Below, piece by piece: positions 1-9,554 of a stretch of DNA of 64,000 nt; the stretch's first letter is position 1, and every line of letters starts with the position of its first letter. Origin of the DNA: Mycolicibacterium sp. J2 (GTDB taxonomy: Bacteria > Actinomycetota > Actinomycetes > Mycobacteriales > Mycobacteriaceae); NCBI RefSeq assembly GCF_026240945.1, contig NZ_JAPFPY010000005.1, positions 186,001 to 250,000 on the forward strand. The letters run 5' to 3'. Both the position numbers and the translations under genes were made by a program. The notes under the pieces are model-generated. The model did no database searches and was not told the DNA's origin. It worked only from the letters and a program-made list of their open reading frames with translations.

Positions 1-689
1 CACACCGTCTTCTCCTTGCCGACCGCGCCGGCCGCCGGAACATCGACCGCGGCGGCGCCGCCGATCGCCGCCGCGACGGCTTCGGCCTTCTCCGAACCGG
101 CGACCACCAGCCAGACCTCGCGGGCCCGCGCCACGGCGGGCAAGGTCAAGGTGATCCGCCGGGGCGGTGGCTTGGGCGAGTCGGTCACCGCGACGACGAG
201 CCGGCCGGTTTCCTGAACCGCGGGGGTGTCGGGGAACAACGAGTTGATGTGCCCCTCGCCGCCCATGCCCAGCAGGTGCACGTCGAACTCGGCGGGCAGC
301 AGCTTTTCGTAGGCCGCGGCGGCGGCGTCGATATCCTCGCCGAACTCGCCGTCGCTGGCCGCCATCGCGTGCACATTCGCCGCCGGGATGTCGATGCTCT
401 CCAACAGCGCCGCGCGGGCCTGCTTGGCATTGCGGTCGTCGTCGTCGGCGGGCACGAAACGCTCGTCACCCCAGAACAGCTGCACCTTGGACCAGTCGAT
501 CTCGGTGCTGAAACCGGCCACGTGGCGCAGCAACGCGATCCCGACCGTTCCACCGGTGAGGACGACGACGGCCTCGCCCCGGTTGGCGATCGCCGAGGTG
601 ATGGCGCCCACCAGCCGCGCGCCGGCGGCGGCGGCCAACTCGGTCGCGTCGAGATAGGTCTCGATCACCCGCTGGTTCTGATCAGACAT
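1..689 (-). CDS. pgl: 6-phosphogluconolactonase, 3' end outside window
   Basis: Hydrolyses 6-phosphoglucono-lactone to 6-phosphogluconate in the oxidative pentose phosphate pathway (cytosol). The ATG at 689 gives [12 protein letters not shown]; 229 codons are visible, so only roughly the last 15-20 residues of a ~245-residue family protein are missing. The family motifs FWGDERFVP and [15 protein letters not shown] (active-site region) are present, as is an N-terminal TGG phosphate-binding turn. The start overlaps the end of opcA by 8 bp, so it is the last gene of the tkt-tal-zwf-opcA-pgl operon and probably translationally coupled. Position and sequence match M. tuberculosis devB/Rv1445c. Confidence 0.95.
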   Translation of the reverse strand, partial: MSDQNQRVIETYLDATELAAAAGARLVGAITSAIANRGEAVVVLTGGTVGIALLRHVAGFSTEIDWSKVQLFWGDERFVPADDDDRNAKQARAALLESIDIPAANVHAMAASDGEFGEDIDAAAAAYEKLLPAEFDVHLLGMGGEGHINSLFPDTPAVQETGRLVVAVTDSPKPPPRRITLTLPAVARAREVWLVVAGSEKAEAVAAAIGGAAAVDVPAAGAVGKEKTV

Positions 690-1593
690 AAGCCACCTTG
701 TCGATTCCCTGCAGTGCTTCCAGATAGATCTCGTCGGCGTCCAACCGGCGCATGTCCTCGGCCAGGCAGTCCCGGGTTTCCCTGCGCGCCAACGGAATCT
801 GCGCGTCCGGTCGCCCGGTGCGGGTCAGGGTCGCGGTGACGCCGGTCTGCGGGCGGCTCAACACGATCGTCTCGCTGGCCCGGGTCAGTTCGACCTTGAG
901 TTCACCGACCGCACGTGACACCGGGCAGTCCAGCCGACCGGCCAACCACCCGGCCAGGATGTCCAGGGCCGGCTCCTCTTTCAGTCCCGACACCAGCACC
1001 GAGGTGATCGGCTCGTAGGGCGCCTGATCCAGCGTCGCCGCCAGCAATGCGCGCCAATAGGTGATGCGGCTCCACGCCAGGTCGGTGTCACCGGGGGTGT
1101 ACCCGGCCAGCCGGCTCTTGATGCACGCCAACGGGTCTTCGCCGTTGGTGGCATCGGTGATGCGTCGGATCGCCAGCTTGCCCAGCGGGTCTTCGGCGGG
1201 TACCCGGGGCGCCAGGTCGGGCCACCACGTCACCACCGGGGTGTCGGGCAGCAGGAACGGCGTCACCACGCTGCTGGCATGGTTGGCCAGCGGTCCGGAC
1301 AGTCGCAGCACCACCACTTCGTTGGCGCCGGCGTCGCGTCCCACCCGCAGCTGGGCGTCCAGCCGTGGTTCGGTGGTCAGCCGGTCACCCGGGATGACGA
1401 CGATGACGCGACAGGGATGTTCGCGGCTGGCCACGTTGGCGGCCTCGATCGACTCCTCCAGCAGCGACTCGCTGTCGGGGGCGACCACCAGCGTCAGCAC
1501 CCGGCCGAGCGTGATCGCCCCGCCTTCTTCGCGCAGCGCCACGATCTTCTTGTTGATGGCACCGGTATTGGTGTCGGGCAGATCGACGATCAC
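682..1593 (-). CDS. opcA: Glucose-6-phosphate dehydrogenase assembly protein OpcA
   Basis: OpcA is a non-catalytic partner needed for full activity of glucose-6-phosphate dehydrogenase in actinobacteria and cyanobacteria. A GTG at 1593 gives [17 protein letters not shown] and a 303-residue protein, the usual length; the open frame continues upstream but lacks family sequence there. No catalytic motif is expected. It lies 22 bp downstream of zwf and overlaps pgl by 8 bp, the standard actinobacterial order. The identification rests on the N-terminus, length and context (Rv1446c equivalent). Confidence 0.93.
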   Translation of the reverse strand: MIVDLPDTNTGAINKKIVALREEGGAITLGRVLTLVVAPDSESLLEESIEAANVASREHPCRVIVVIPGDRLTTEPRLDAQLRVGRDAGANEVVVLRLSGPLANHASSVVTPFLLPDTPVVTWWPDLAPRVPAEDPLGKLAIRRITDATNGEDPLACIKSRLAGYTPGDTDLAWSRITYWRALLAATLDQAPYEPITSVLVSGLKEEPALDILAGWLAGRLDCPVSRAVGELKVELTRASETIVLSRPQTGVTATLTRTGRPDAQIPLARRETRDCLAEDMRRLDADEIYLEALQGIDKVAYV

Positions 1594-1615
1594 GGCTCGG
1601 CTCCTTCTCGGATCA

Positions 1616-3163
1616 TCACGGCCGCCGCCATTCACGGCCGGACCGGTGCAGCATCTCGAACGCCGAATCGGGTCCCCAGGTGCCGGACTCGTACGGGTCC
1701 GGCTTACCGTGCGTCGCCCAGTAGTCCAGCGCGGGATCGAGGATTTTCCAGGACAATTCGACCTCGGCGTTGACCGGGAACAGGGACGGTTCACCCAGCA
1801 GCACGTCGAGGATCAACCGTTCGTAGGCCTCCGGCGATTCCTCGGCGAACGCCGAACCGTAGGAGAAGTCCATGCTGACATCGCGGACCTCCATGATGTG
1901 GCCGGGCACCTTGGACCCGAACCGCAGGGTGATGCCCTCGTCCGGTTGCACCCGGATCACCAGCGCGTTCTGGCCCAGCTCGTCGGTCATGGTGGCGTCG
2001 AACGGCAGGTGCGGCGCCCGCTTGAACAACAGTGCGATCTCGGTCACCCTGCGCCCCAACCGTTTTCCGGTGCGCAGATAGAACGGCACCCCGGCCCATC
2101 GGCGGGTGTCCACCTCGAGTGTGATGGCCGCGAACGTCTCGGTGGTCGAGGTCTGGGAAAAGCCCTCCTCGTCGAGCAACCCGACGACCTTCTCGCCACC
2201 CTGCCAGCCCGCCACGTACTGCCCGCGCGAGGTGGTCTCATCCAGGGGCTCAACCAGTTTGGTGGCCGAGAGCACCTTGATCTTCTCGGCCTGCAGCTCG
2301 GCGGGGGAGAAGCTCACCGGCTCCTCCAGCGCCGTCAGCGCCAGCAGCTGCAGCAGGTGGTTCTGGATGACGTCGCGCGCCGCCCCCACCCCGTCGTAGT
2401 AGCCGCCGCGCCCACCCAGGCCGATGTCCTCGGCCATGGTGATCTGCACACTGTCGACATAGTGGGAGTTCCAGACCGGCTCGAACAACTCGTTGGCGAA
2501 CCGCAACGCCAGGATGTTCTGTACCGTCTCCTTGCCCAGGTAGTGGTCGATGCGGAACACCGAGGACTCCGGGAACACGCTGTTGACGACGGCGTTGAGT
2601 TCCTCGGCACTCTTGAGGTCGTGCCCGAACGGCTTCTCGATGACGACCCGGCTCCAACTACCCTCGGGCTTCTCAGCCAGCCCCGACTTCGAAAGCTGTT
2701 CGCACACCTGAGGAAACGCCTTCGGCGGGATCGATAGATAGAACGCGTGGTTGCCGCTGGTACCGCGCTCGGCGTCCAGCTTGTGCAGGGTGTCCTTCAA
2801 CCGCTCGAAGGACGCCTCGTCGTCGAACGTGCCCTGTACGAACCGGAATCCCTCGGCCAGCCGGTCCCACACCTCCTGCCGGAACGGGGTGCGGGCGTGC
2901 TGCTGCACCGCCTCGTAGACGATCTTGCCGAAATCCTCGTCCGCCCAATCGCGCCGGGCGAACCCGACCAACGCGAAACTGGGCGGCAGCAGACCGCGGT
3001 TGGCCAGATCATAGATCGCGGGCATCAGCTTCTTGCGGGCCAAGTCGCCGGTGACCCCGAAGATCACCACCGCACATGGTCCCGCGATGCGGGGCATCCG
3101 CTTGTCGCGCTTGTCCCGCAGCGGGTTATGCCATGCGGGACCTGTGCCGGTGGTCGCCGTCAT
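1616..3163 (-). CDS. zwf: Glucose-6-phosphate 1-dehydrogenase
   Basis: Oxidises glucose 6-phosphate to the lactone with reduction of NADP+, the entry step of the oxidative pentose phosphate pathway. The ATG at 3163 ([20 protein letters not shown]) gives 515 residues, the family size. Visible motifs are the nucleotide-binding [11 protein letters not shown] near residue 37 and the substrate-binding active-site signature RIDHYLGKE near residues 203-211. The start overlaps the tal stop in ATGA (4 bp), indicating translational coupling. The open frame extends far upstream through tal, but that part is antisense-type noise. Equivalent to M. tuberculosis zwf2 (Rv1447c). Confidence 0.97.
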   Translation of the reverse strand: MTATTGTGPAWHNPLRDKRDKRMPRIAGPCAVVIFGVTGDLARKKLMPAIYDLANRGLLPPSFALVGFARRDWADEDFGKIVYEAVQQHARTPFRQEVWDRLAEGFRFVQGTFDDEASFERLKDTLHKLDAERGTSGNHAFYLSIPPKAFPQVCEQLSKSGLAEKPEGSWSRVVIEKPFGHDLKSAEELNAVVNSVFPESSVFRIDHYLGKETVQNILALRFANELFEPVWNSHYVDSVQITMAEDIGLGGRGGYYDGVGAARDVIQNHLLQLLALTALEEPVSFSPAELQAEKIKVLSATKLVEPLDETTSRGQYVAGWQGGEKVVGLLDEEGFSQTSTTETFAAITLEVDTRRWAGVPFYLRTGKRLGRRVTEIALLFKRAPHLPFDATMTDELGQNALVIRVQPDEGITLRFGSKVPGHIMEVRDVSMDFSYGSAFAEESPEAYERLILDVLLGEPSLFPVNAEVELSWKILDPALDYWATHGKPDPYESGTWGPDSAFEMLHRSGREWRRP

Positions 3164-4275
3164 CGCTTCGCGGCGTCCAGCTGTCCCTGGGTGGCCTCGA
3201 GGAGCTCGGCCCAGGACTTCTCGAACTTGTCGACGCCTTCGTTCTCCAACACCAGGAACACGTCGGTCAGGTCGATGCCGATGGCCGACAGCTTGTCGAA
3301 GACCTGCTGCGACGCCTCGGCGGTACCGGTGATGGTGTCCCCGGTGACCACGCCGTGATCGGCGACGGCCTCCAGCGTCTTCTCCGGCATGGTGTTCACC
3401 GTGTTGGCGGCGACCAATTCGGTGACGTACAGGGTGTCCGAGTAGTCCGGGTTCTTGACGCCGGTCGAGGCCCACAGCGGTCGCTGTACGCGGGCGCCGG
3501 ACTCCTTGAGCTTGGCGAACCGCGCACCGCCGAACACCTCTTCGTAGGCGGCGTAGGCCAGCCGGGCATTGGCCACCCCGGCCTGCCCGCGCAGCGCCAG
3601 CGCCTCCTCGGAACCCAGCTTGTCCAGCCGGGCGTCGATCTCGGTGTCCACCCGGGAGACGAAGAACGACGCCACGGAATGGATCTTGGCCAGGTCGTGG
3701 CCAGCCTCCTTGGCCTTCTCCAGACCTTCCAGGTAGGCGTCCATCACCGCGCGATGCCGCTCCACGGAGAAGATCAGGGTGACGTTGACCGAGATGCCCT
3801 CGGCGATGACCGCGGTGATGGCGGGAAGCCCGGCCTCGGTCGCGGGGATCTTGATCAGCAGGTTGGGCCGGTCGACGATCTTCCACAGCTCGATGGCCTG
3901 CAGGATCGTCTTGTCGGTGTCGTGCGCCAACCGCGGATCGACCTCGATCGAAACCCGGCCGTCCACGCCGCCGGAAGCCTCGTAGGCCTTGGCGAACAGG
4001 TCGCACGCATTACGCACGTCGTCGGTGGTCACCGTGCGGATGGTGGCGTCGACGTCGGCGCCGCGCTCCGCGAGTTCCTTGATCTGACCGTCGTAGGCGT
4101 CGCCCTTGGACAGCGCCGCCTGGAAGATCGACGGGTTGGTGGTGACGCCCACGACGCTGCGCGTGTCGATCAGGTTCTGCAGGTTGCCGGTCTGCAGCCG
4201 CTCACGGGACAGGTCGTCGAGCCATACGGAGACGCCCGCGGCGCTCAGCGCCGCGAGGTTCGGGTTCTGGGACAT
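3160..4275 (-). CDS. tal: Transaldolase
   Basis: Transfers a dihydroxyacetone unit between sedoheptulose 7-phosphate and glyceraldehyde 3-phosphate in the non-oxidative pentose phosphate pathway. The ATG at 4275 gives [21 protein letters not shown] and 371 residues, typical of actinobacterial transaldolases. The Schiff-base lysine lies in NLLIKIPAT near residue 140, and the N-terminal TTNPSIF segment is present. It follows tkt by 17 bp and overlaps zwf by 4 bp. Confidence 0.97.
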   Translation of the reverse strand: MSQNPNLAALSAAGVSVWLDDLSRERLQTGNLQNLIDTRSVVGVTTNPSIFQAALSKGDAYDGQIKELAERGADVDATIRTVTTDDVRNACDLFAKAYEASGGVDGRVSIEVDPRLAHDTDKTILQAIELWKIVDRPNLLIKIPATEAGLPAITAVIAEGISVNVTLIFSVERHRAVMDAYLEGLEKAKEAGHDLAKIHSVASFFVSRVDTEIDARLDKLGSEEALALRGQAGVANARLAYAAYEEVFGGARFAKLKESGARVQRPLWASTGVKNPDYSDTLYVTELVAANTVNTMPEKTLEAVADHGVVTGDTITGTAEASQQVFDKLSAIGIDLTDVFLVLENEGVDKFEKSWAELLEATQGQLDAAKR

Positions 4276-4292
4276 GAGATGTGCTCTTTTCT

Positions 4293-6386
4293 CTAGTTGT
4301 CGAGGGAGCGTTCCGCGGCCGCGACGACAGCCTCGGCGGTGAAGCCGAACTCGCGGAACAGTGTCTTGTCGTCGGCCGACTCGCCGTAATGCTCGATCGA
4401 GATGATCTCGCCGGTGTCGCCGACCAGCTTGTGCCACGGCTGCGCGATACCGGCCTCGACCGCGACACGTGCCGAGACATCCGGCGGGAGCACCGAGTCG
4501 CGGTACTCCTTGGGCTGGGATTCGAACCACTCCACACACGGCATCGACACCACGTAGGCGACGATGTCCTTCTCGGCCAACAGCTTCCGGGCCTCGACCG
4601 CCAGCTGCAGCTCGGAGCCCGTCGCGATGATGATCACGTCGGCGTCGTCGGCGGGATTGCCGCCCCCGAGCACGTAACCACCCCGGGCCACCCCGTCCGA
4701 ATCGGTGCCTTCCAGCACCGGGATGCCCTGCCGGGTCAGGATGAAACCCACGGGGCCGCTGCCGTTGCCACGCGCGATGATGCTGCGCCAGGCGTAGGCG
4801 GTCTCGTTCGGGTCACCGGGGCGCACCACCGACAGATTCGGGATGGCGCGCAGCGCGGCCAGATGCTCGATGGGCTGATGGGTGGGGCCGTCCTCACCGA
4901 GACCGATCGAGTCGTGGGTCCAGATGTAGATGGTGTCGATGTCCATCAGGGAGGCCAGCCGGACCGCCGGACGCATGTAATCGGAGAACTGCAGGAACGT
5001 CCCGCCGAACGCCCGCGTCGGGCCGTGCAACACGATGCCGGACAGGATCGAGCCCATCGCGTGCTCGCGGATACCGAAGTGCAGCACGCGCCCGTACCAG
5101 TCGGCGGTGTAATCCGACGTCGAGATCGACGGCGGACCGAACGACTTCACGCCGTTGATCGTGGTGTTGTTGCTGCCGGCGAGATCGGCAGAGCCACCCC
5201 ACAATTCGGGCAGCTTGGGCGCGACGTCGTTGAGTACCTTGCCGAATGCGGCGCGGGTGGCCAGCGGCTTGGAGCCCGGCTCCCAGTACGTCAGGTCGGC
5301 ATCCCAGCCCTCGGGCAGTTCCTGGGCCAGCAGCCGGTCGAGTAGCTGCTTGCGCTCGGGCTCACGCTGCGCCCACGCGTCGAAATCGGTCTGCCACTTC
5401 TGGTGGGCCTCCCGGCCGCGGTCGACCAGCTTGCGGGTGTGCTCGATGACCTCGGGGCGCACCTCGAACTTCTTGTCCGGGTCGAACCCCAGCACCTTCT
5501 TGGTGGCGGCCACCTCGTCGTCGCCGAGGGCGGAGCCGTGCACACCGCCGGTGTTCATCTTGGTGGGTGCCGGGTAGCCGATGATCGTGCGCACCGCGAT
5601 GAACGACGGCTTGTCGGTGACCGCCTTGGCGGCTGCGATGGCTTCTTCGATACCGGTGACGTTCTCGCCGCCCTCGACCTCCTGGACATGCCAGCCGTAG
5701 GCGCGGTACCGGGCCGCCACGTCCTCGCTCAGGGCGATATCGGTGTCGTGCTCGATGGAGATGTGGTTCTTGTCGTAGAAGACGATGAGGTTGCCCAGCT
5801 GCTGGGTGCCCGCCAGGGAGGACGCCTCGCTCGTGACGCCTTCCTCGATGTCGCCGTCGGAGGCGATCACGTAGATGTAGTGGTCGAACGGGCTGGTGCC
5901 CGGCGCGGCGTCGGGGTCGAACAGGCCACGCTCGTACCGGGCGGCCATCGCCATGCCCACGGCCGATGCCAGGCCCTGGCCCAGCGGCCCGGTGGTGATC
6001 TCCACGCCCTTGGTGTGCCTGAACTCCGGGTGTCCGGGCGTCTTGGACTTCCACGTCCGCAGCGCCTCGATGTCCTCGAGCTCCAGGCCGAAACCGCCCA
6101 GGTACAGCTGCAGGTACAGCGTCAGGCTGGAGTGTCCGCACGACAGCACGAACCGGTCTCGGCCCAACCAGTGCACATCGCTGGGGTCATGGTGCATCTG
6201 CCGCTGGAACAACGTGTAGGCCAGCGGGGCCAGGCTCATCGCGGTACCCGGATGGCCGTTGCCGACCTTCTGCACCGCGTCGGCGGCCAGAACACGCACG
6301 GTGTCGACGGCCAATGAGTCGAGGTCCGTCCAGTCGTCCGGGTGGTTGGGGCGGGTGAGGGCGGAAATCTCCTCGGTGGTGGTCAC
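4293..6386 (-). CDS. tkt: Transketolase
   Basis: Thiamine-diphosphate enzyme that transfers two-carbon ketol units in the pentose phosphate pathway. A GTG at 6386 gives [19 protein letters not shown] and 697 residues (M. tuberculosis Tkt has about 700). The N-terminal catalytic-region motif [13 protein letters not shown], the ThDP/Mg motif SDGDIEEGV and the pyrimidine-domain histidine segment [10 protein letters not shown] are all visible. An AGGAG ribosome site lies at 6395-6399. It is the first gene of the five-gene minus-strand operon and is divergent from ctaB. Confidence 0.97.
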   Translation of the reverse strand: MTTTEEISALTRPNHPDDWTDLDSLAVDTVRVLAADAVQKVGNGHPGTAMSLAPLAYTLFQRQMHHDPSDVHWLGRDRFVLSCGHSSLTLYLQLYLGGFGLELEDIEALRTWKSKTPGHPEFRHTKGVEITTGPLGQGLASAVGMAMAARYERGLFDPDAAPGTSPFDHYIYVIASDGDIEEGVTSEASSLAGTQQLGNLIVFYDKNHISIEHDTDIALSEDVAARYRAYGWHVQEVEGGENVTGIEEAIAAAKAVTDKPSFIAVRTIIGYPAPTKMNTGGVHGSALGDDEVAATKKVLGFDPDKKFEVRPEVIEHTRKLVDRGREAHQKWQTDFDAWAQREPERKQLLDRLLAQELPEGWDADLTYWEPGSKPLATRAAFGKVLNDVAPKLPELWGGSADLAGSNNTTINGVKSFGPPSISTSDYTADWYGRVLHFGIREHAMGSILSGIVLHGPTRAFGGTFLQFSDYMRPAVRLASLMDIDTIYIWTHDSIGLGEDGPTHQPIEHLAALRAIPNLSVVRPGDPNETAYAWRSIIARGNGSGPVGFILTRQGIPVLEGTDSDGVARGGYVLGGGNPADDADVIIIATGSELQLAVEARKLLAEKDIVAYVVSMPCVEWFESQPKEYRDSVLPPDVSARVAVEAGIAQPWHKLVGDTGEIISIEHYGESADDKTLFREFGFTAEAVVAAAERSLDN

Positions 6387-6435
6387 TACGCGTGCTCCTA
6401 GCGTCTGCGAGATCAGCTGCTTGTTCCTCTAAAAC

Positions 6436-6441
6436 ACCCTA
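6436..6441 (-). promoter_or_regulatory. Candidate -10 box of the tkt operon
   Basis: TAGGGT on the minus strand fits the mycobacterial TANNNT consensus. It would start transcription near 6429 and give a leader of about 43 nt containing the AGGAG ribosome site. No convincing -35 is visible, which is common in mycobacteria. Inference from sequence only. Confidence 0.4.
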
Positions 6442-6517
6442 GTAGGACCGACTCATCCGCGGCAGGCCGGTTGGTGGTCGTTTACTTCCTGGTTCACCGG
6501 AATTGACCCTGCGGTGT

Positions 6518-6533
6518 CGGGCCCACAGGCCCG
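6518..6533. repeat. Inverted repeat upstream of ctaB
   Basis: Perfect 6-bp arms CGGGCC / GGCCCG around CACA, inside the 204-bp divergent tkt-ctaB spacer. It may be a small operator or leader hairpin. A TACCAT -10-like box for ctaB lies just downstream at 6539-6544. Confidence 0.35.
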
Positions 6534-6590
6534 CGGTCTACCATCGTCTGTAGTAGAAGCCCGCGTGACGCTGCCCGAGGAGTTATTTGC

Positions 6591-7523
6591 GTGAGCATTC
6601 GCGAGCGCCGGTCAGCTAGCGCAGCGCCCAGTCGGATCCGTTCGACGTTTCTGGCATACCTGGCACTGACCAAGCCGCGCGTGATCGAGCTGTTGTTGGT
6701 GACGGCGATCCCGGCCATGTTGCTGGCCGACCGCGGCACGGTCGATCCGCTGCTGATCGTCAACACGTTGATCGGCGGCATGATGGCCGCCGCCGGGGCC
6801 AACACCCTGAACTGCGTCGCCGACGCCGATATCGACAAGGTGATGAAGCGGACCGCGCTGCGCCCGCTGGCCCGGGCCTCCGTGCCGACCCGGCACGCAT
6901 TGATCTTCGGTCTGGTGCTCTCGGCAGGCTCTTTCGCCTGGCTGTGGTGGACCACCAACCTGCTCTCCGGGGTGCTGGGCCTGGTCACCATCGCGTTTTA
7001 CGTCTTCGTCTACACCCTGCTGCTGAAGCGGCGCACCTCGCAGAACGTGGTGTGGGGCGGCGCGGCCGGCTGCATGCCGGTGATGATCGGCTGGTCGGCG
7101 GTGACCGGCACCATCCAGTGGCCGGCCCTGGTGATGTTCCTGGTCATCTTCTTCTGGACGCCGCCGCACACGTGGGCGCTGGCCATGCGCTACAAGGACG
7201 ACTATAAGGCGGCCGGGGTGCCGATGCTGCCTGCGGTGGCCACCGAGCGGCAGGTGACTCGTCAGATCCTGATCTACACCTGGCTCACGGTGCTCACCAC
7301 GCTGGCGCTGACCCTGGCCACCGGCTGGCTCTACGCGTCGGTGGCGCTGTTGGCCGGTGCGTGGTTCCTGGTGATGGCGCACCAGCTCTATGCCGGGGTG
7401 AAGCGCGGCGAGCCGGTCAAGCCGTTGCGGTTGTTCCTGCAGTCGAACAACTATCTGGCCGTGGTGTTCTGCGCGCTGGCCATCGACTCCGCGCTGGCGC
7501 TGCCGACCTTGCTGGGGCGCTAG
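6591..7523 (+). CDS. ctaB: Protohaem IX farnesyltransferase (haem O synthase)
   Basis: Integral membrane prenyltransferase that adds a farnesyl group to haem B to make haem O, the first step of haem A synthesis for the aa3 cytochrome oxidase. A GTG at 6591 with GAGGAG at 6577-6582 gives 310 residues. Both aspartate-rich motifs are visible: [15 protein letters not shown] near residue 74, and the second around [13 protein letters not shown] near residue 200. Several hydrophobic membrane segments are present. CtaA, which catalyses the next step, is encoded about 2 kb away. Confidence 0.96.
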   Translation: MSIRERRSASAAPSRIRSTFLAYLALTKPRVIELLLVTAIPAMLLADRGTVDPLLIVNTLIGGMMAAAGANTLNCVADADIDKVMKRTALRPLARASVPTRHALIFGLVLSAGSFAWLWWTTNLLSGVLGLVTIAFYVFVYTLLLKRRTSQNVVWGGAAGCMPVMIGWSAVTGTIQWPALVMFLVIFFWTPPHTWALAMRYKDDYKAAGVPMLPAVATERQVTRQILIYTWLTVLTTLALTLATGWLYASVALLAGAWFLVMAHQLYAGVKRGEPVKPLRLFLQSNNYLAVVFCALAIDSALALPTLLGR

Positions 7524-7527
7524 ATTC

Positions 7528-7543
7528 GTCGGCACGAGCCGAC
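7528..7543. repeat. Short inverted repeat after ctaB
   Basis: Perfect arms GTCGGC / GCCGAC around ACGA, 5 bp after the ctaB stop. Together with the larger hairpin just downstream it probably forms part of the ctaB transcription end. Confidence 0.4.
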
Positions 7544-7553
7544 TGATCTGGGG

Positions 7554-7615
7554 CACCGAGACTGAAACCAGGGACGGAATCAGGGCCGAACGCGTCCCTG
7601 GCTTCAGACTCGGTG
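7554..7615. terminator. Long bidirectional hairpin between convergent ctaB and qor
   Basis: Two 23-bp arms (7554-7576 and 7593-7615) pair with only two mismatches around a 16-nt loop. The arms begin CACCGAG and end CTCGGTG. It fills the gap between the converging genes ctaB and qor and has no U-tract, as is usual for mycobacterial stem-loop terminators. It can act on transcripts from either side. Confidence 0.7.
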
Positions 7616-7619
7616 ACGC

Positions 7620-8594
7620 TCAGGGCACCAGAACGATCGAGCCGACGGTCTTGCGACCCTGCAGGTCGATGTGCGCGCGGGCGGCCTCGGCCAGCGGGTA
7701 GCGCTCGCTGACCGTCACCGAGATCGAGCCGTCGGCGATGGCGCTGAGCAGTTCGCCGGCCCGCCACGCGAATTCGTCGGCGGTACGGGTGAAGTCGCCC
7801 AGCTTCGGCCGGGTCAGGAACACCGAGCCGGCGGCGTTGAGTCGCTGTGGGTCCACCGGCGGCACCGGGCCGCTGGCCGCGCCGAACAACGCCAGGGTGC
7901 CGCGCACCGCGAGGCTGGCCAGGCTGGCGTCGAAGGTGGAGGCGCCGACGCCGTCGTACACCGCGGCGACTCCGGCCCCGGCGGTCAGCTCGCGGATCGC
8001 GGCACCGAACTCCGCCGGATCGTCCGGGTAGTCGAGCACTTCGACCGCGCCGGCCATCCGGGACAGCGCCGCCTTCTCCGGCGTCGACGCCGTGGTGATC
8101 ACCCGGGTGCCCATGCTGGTTGCCCACTGGGTCAGGATCAGTCCCACCCCGCCCGCGCCGGCGTGCACCAGGATGGAGTCCGAGGGCTGCACCGGGTAGA
8201 CCGACTTGATCAGGTAGTGCGCCGTCATGCCTTTCAACAGGGCCGAGGCCACCGACTCGGGCGCCACGCCGTCGGGGACATAGGCCACCCGATCGCTTTG
8301 GGCCACGCAGTAGTCGGCGTAGGCGCCGTCGGCATCGGCGGTCACCACCCGGTCGCCGACGGCCAGCGCCGCGACATCCTCCCCGACGGCCGCGACGGTG
8401 CCGCAGACCTCGGTGCCCACCACGAAGGGCAGCTCACGCTTGTAGAGGCCGGACCGGAAATAGGTGTCGATGAAGTTCACCCCGATGGCTTCGGCCTTGA
8501 TCACCACCTGCCCAGGGCCCGCAACCGGTTCGGGCTTCTCGACGTAGGTGAGGACCTCGGGTCCTCCGGTCTCGGAAACTTCGATGGCATGCAT
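7620..8594 (-). CDS. qor: Zinc-independent quinone oxidoreductase (MDR family)
   Basis: NADPH:quinone oxidoreductase of the medium-chain dehydrogenase/reductase superfamily; reduces quinones or enones. The ATG at 8594 (MHAIEVSETGGPEVLTYVE) gives 324 residues. The QOR-type N-terminus, the segment GVNFIDTYFRSG, and the Rossmann motif HAGAGGVGLILTQWA near residue 145 are visible; structural-zinc cysteines are absent. A longer open frame upstream lacks family sequence. Matches Rv1454c. The start codon lies in a palindrome shared with the divergent ATP-grasp gene. Confidence 0.93.
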   Translation of the reverse strand: MHAIEVSETGGPEVLTYVEKPEPVAGPGQVVIKAEAIGVNFIDTYFRSGLYKRELPFVVGTEVCGTVAAVGEDVAALAVGDRVVTADADGAYADYCVAQSDRVAYVPDGVAPESVASALLKGMTAHYLIKSVYPVQPSDSILVHAGAGGVGLILTQWATSMGTRVITTASTPEKAALSRMAGAVEVLDYPDDPAEFGAAIRELTAGAGVAAVYDGVGASTFDASLASLAVRGTLALFGAASGPVPPVDPQRLNAAGSVFLTRPKLGDFTRTADEFAWRAGELLSAIADGSISVTVSERYPLAEAARAHIDLQGRKTVGSIVLVP

Positions 8595-8612
8595 GCCACC
8601 TATCATCCACTG
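8586..8612. promoter_or_regulatory. Shared qor / ATP-grasp start region with 12-bp palindrome
   Basis: GGCATGCATGCC at 8586-8597 is a perfect palindrome containing the qor start codon. TATCAT at 8601-8606 (TANNNT) sits 6 nt before GTG at 8613, the spacing of a leaderless mycobacterial start for the plus-strand gene. The two divergent genes have only 18 bp between start codons, so both promoters must overlap coding sequence. Confidence 0.5.
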
Positions 8613-9554
8613 GTGAAGCTGGCCCGCCCCGACGTGTTCCACCCCCGCATCGTTTTCGCGAGTTGCCCGGCCCTGCCGCAGGGCGACGGCGACGACGACG
8701 GATTGGTCACCGCGCTGCGCCACCGCGGCCTGCACGTGCAGTGGAAATCCTGGGACGACCCGGCAACGCTGCGGGCCGATCTCGTGATCCTGCGCGCGGC
8801 ATGGGATTACGCCGACCGTCTCGGCGAGTTCCTGGACTGGAGCCGGCGGGTGCGTCACCTGCTCAACCCGCCCGAGTTGGTGGCGTGGAGCGCCGACAAG
8901 CATTACCTGCTGGACCTGCAGGCAGACGGGGTGCCCATCGTTCCGACCCGATATTTCGGCGTCGCCGACGCCGTCGAGATACCCGCCGGCGAGGTGGTGG
9001 TGAAACCGGCGGTCGGCGCCGGCTCGGCCGGGGCCCAGCGGTTCGCCGACGCCGCCGCGGCCCGTGCCCATGCCCAGGCGCTACAGGCGCAGGGCCGGCC
9101 GGTGCTGGTGCAGCCGTTCGATCACCGGGTCGCGGCGGGGGAGACGGCGTTGGTGTTCCTGAACGGGGAGCCGTCGCACGCGTTCACTAAGGGCCCGTTG
9201 CTGCCGCCGCCGGGTAACGCGCCGGTGTTCGAGGAGACCGGTACGTTCGCGGCCGAGACATTGTCCGGCGCGGACCCCGACGATGCCTTGTGGGACCTCG
9301 GGCATGATGCCGTGATGTCGGTGGTGCGCCGATTCGGGATGCGGCGCGAGGATCTGCTCTACGCCCGTGTCGACGTGCTCGGCGCCGACGATGCCCGGCT
9401 GCTGGAGCTGGAACTGATCGAGCCGTCACTGGGGTTCCGCCAGCTCGACGCCAAGGAGAAGGCGCGGGCCGAACGGGATTTCGCGGTCGGCGTCGAGTCA
9501 GCCCTGGAGCGGTTGGGGCTCGGACCCCTGTCGCGTCCGCATGGAAGCCCATAG
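8613..9554 (+). CDS. ATP-grasp domain protein of unknown substrate
   Basis: A 313-residue cytosolic protein with ATP-grasp (glutathione synthetase/RimK-like) architecture. It has an N-terminal substrate domain, then KHYLLDLQADGVPIVPTRYF, GEVVVKPAVGAGSAGAQRF (ATP-binding lysine strand), RPVLVQPFD, and an ELELIEPSLGFR metal-binding segment at the C-terminus. Such enzymes ligate a carboxylate to an amine or thiol; the substrate here is unknown. The GTG at 8613 is chosen because a -10 box fits leaderless initiation; an in-frame ATG at 8589 is the alternative. It occupies the Rv1455 position. Its 3' end overlaps the convergent ctaA by 57 bp. Confidence 0.75.
   Translation: MKLARPDVFHPRIVFASCPALPQGDGDDDGLVTALRHRGLHVQWKSWDDPATLRADLVILRAAWDYADRLGEFLDWSRRVRHLLNPPELVAWSADKHYLLDLQADGVPIVPTRYFGVADAVEIPAGEVVVKPAVGAGSAGAQRFADAAAARAHAQALQAQGRPVLVQPFDHRVAAGETALVFLNGEPSHAFTKGPLLPPPGNAPVFEETGTFAAETLSGADPDDALWDLGHDAVMSVVRRFGMRREDLLYARVDVLGADDARLLELELIEPSLGFRQLDAKEKARAERDFAVGVESALERLGLGPLSRPHGSP

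Noticed and set aside
1616..4006. 796-codon extension of zwf through tal
   Set aside because: The upstream part is out of frame with tal and lacks G6PDH sequence; the ATG at 3163 overlapping the tal stop is the real start.
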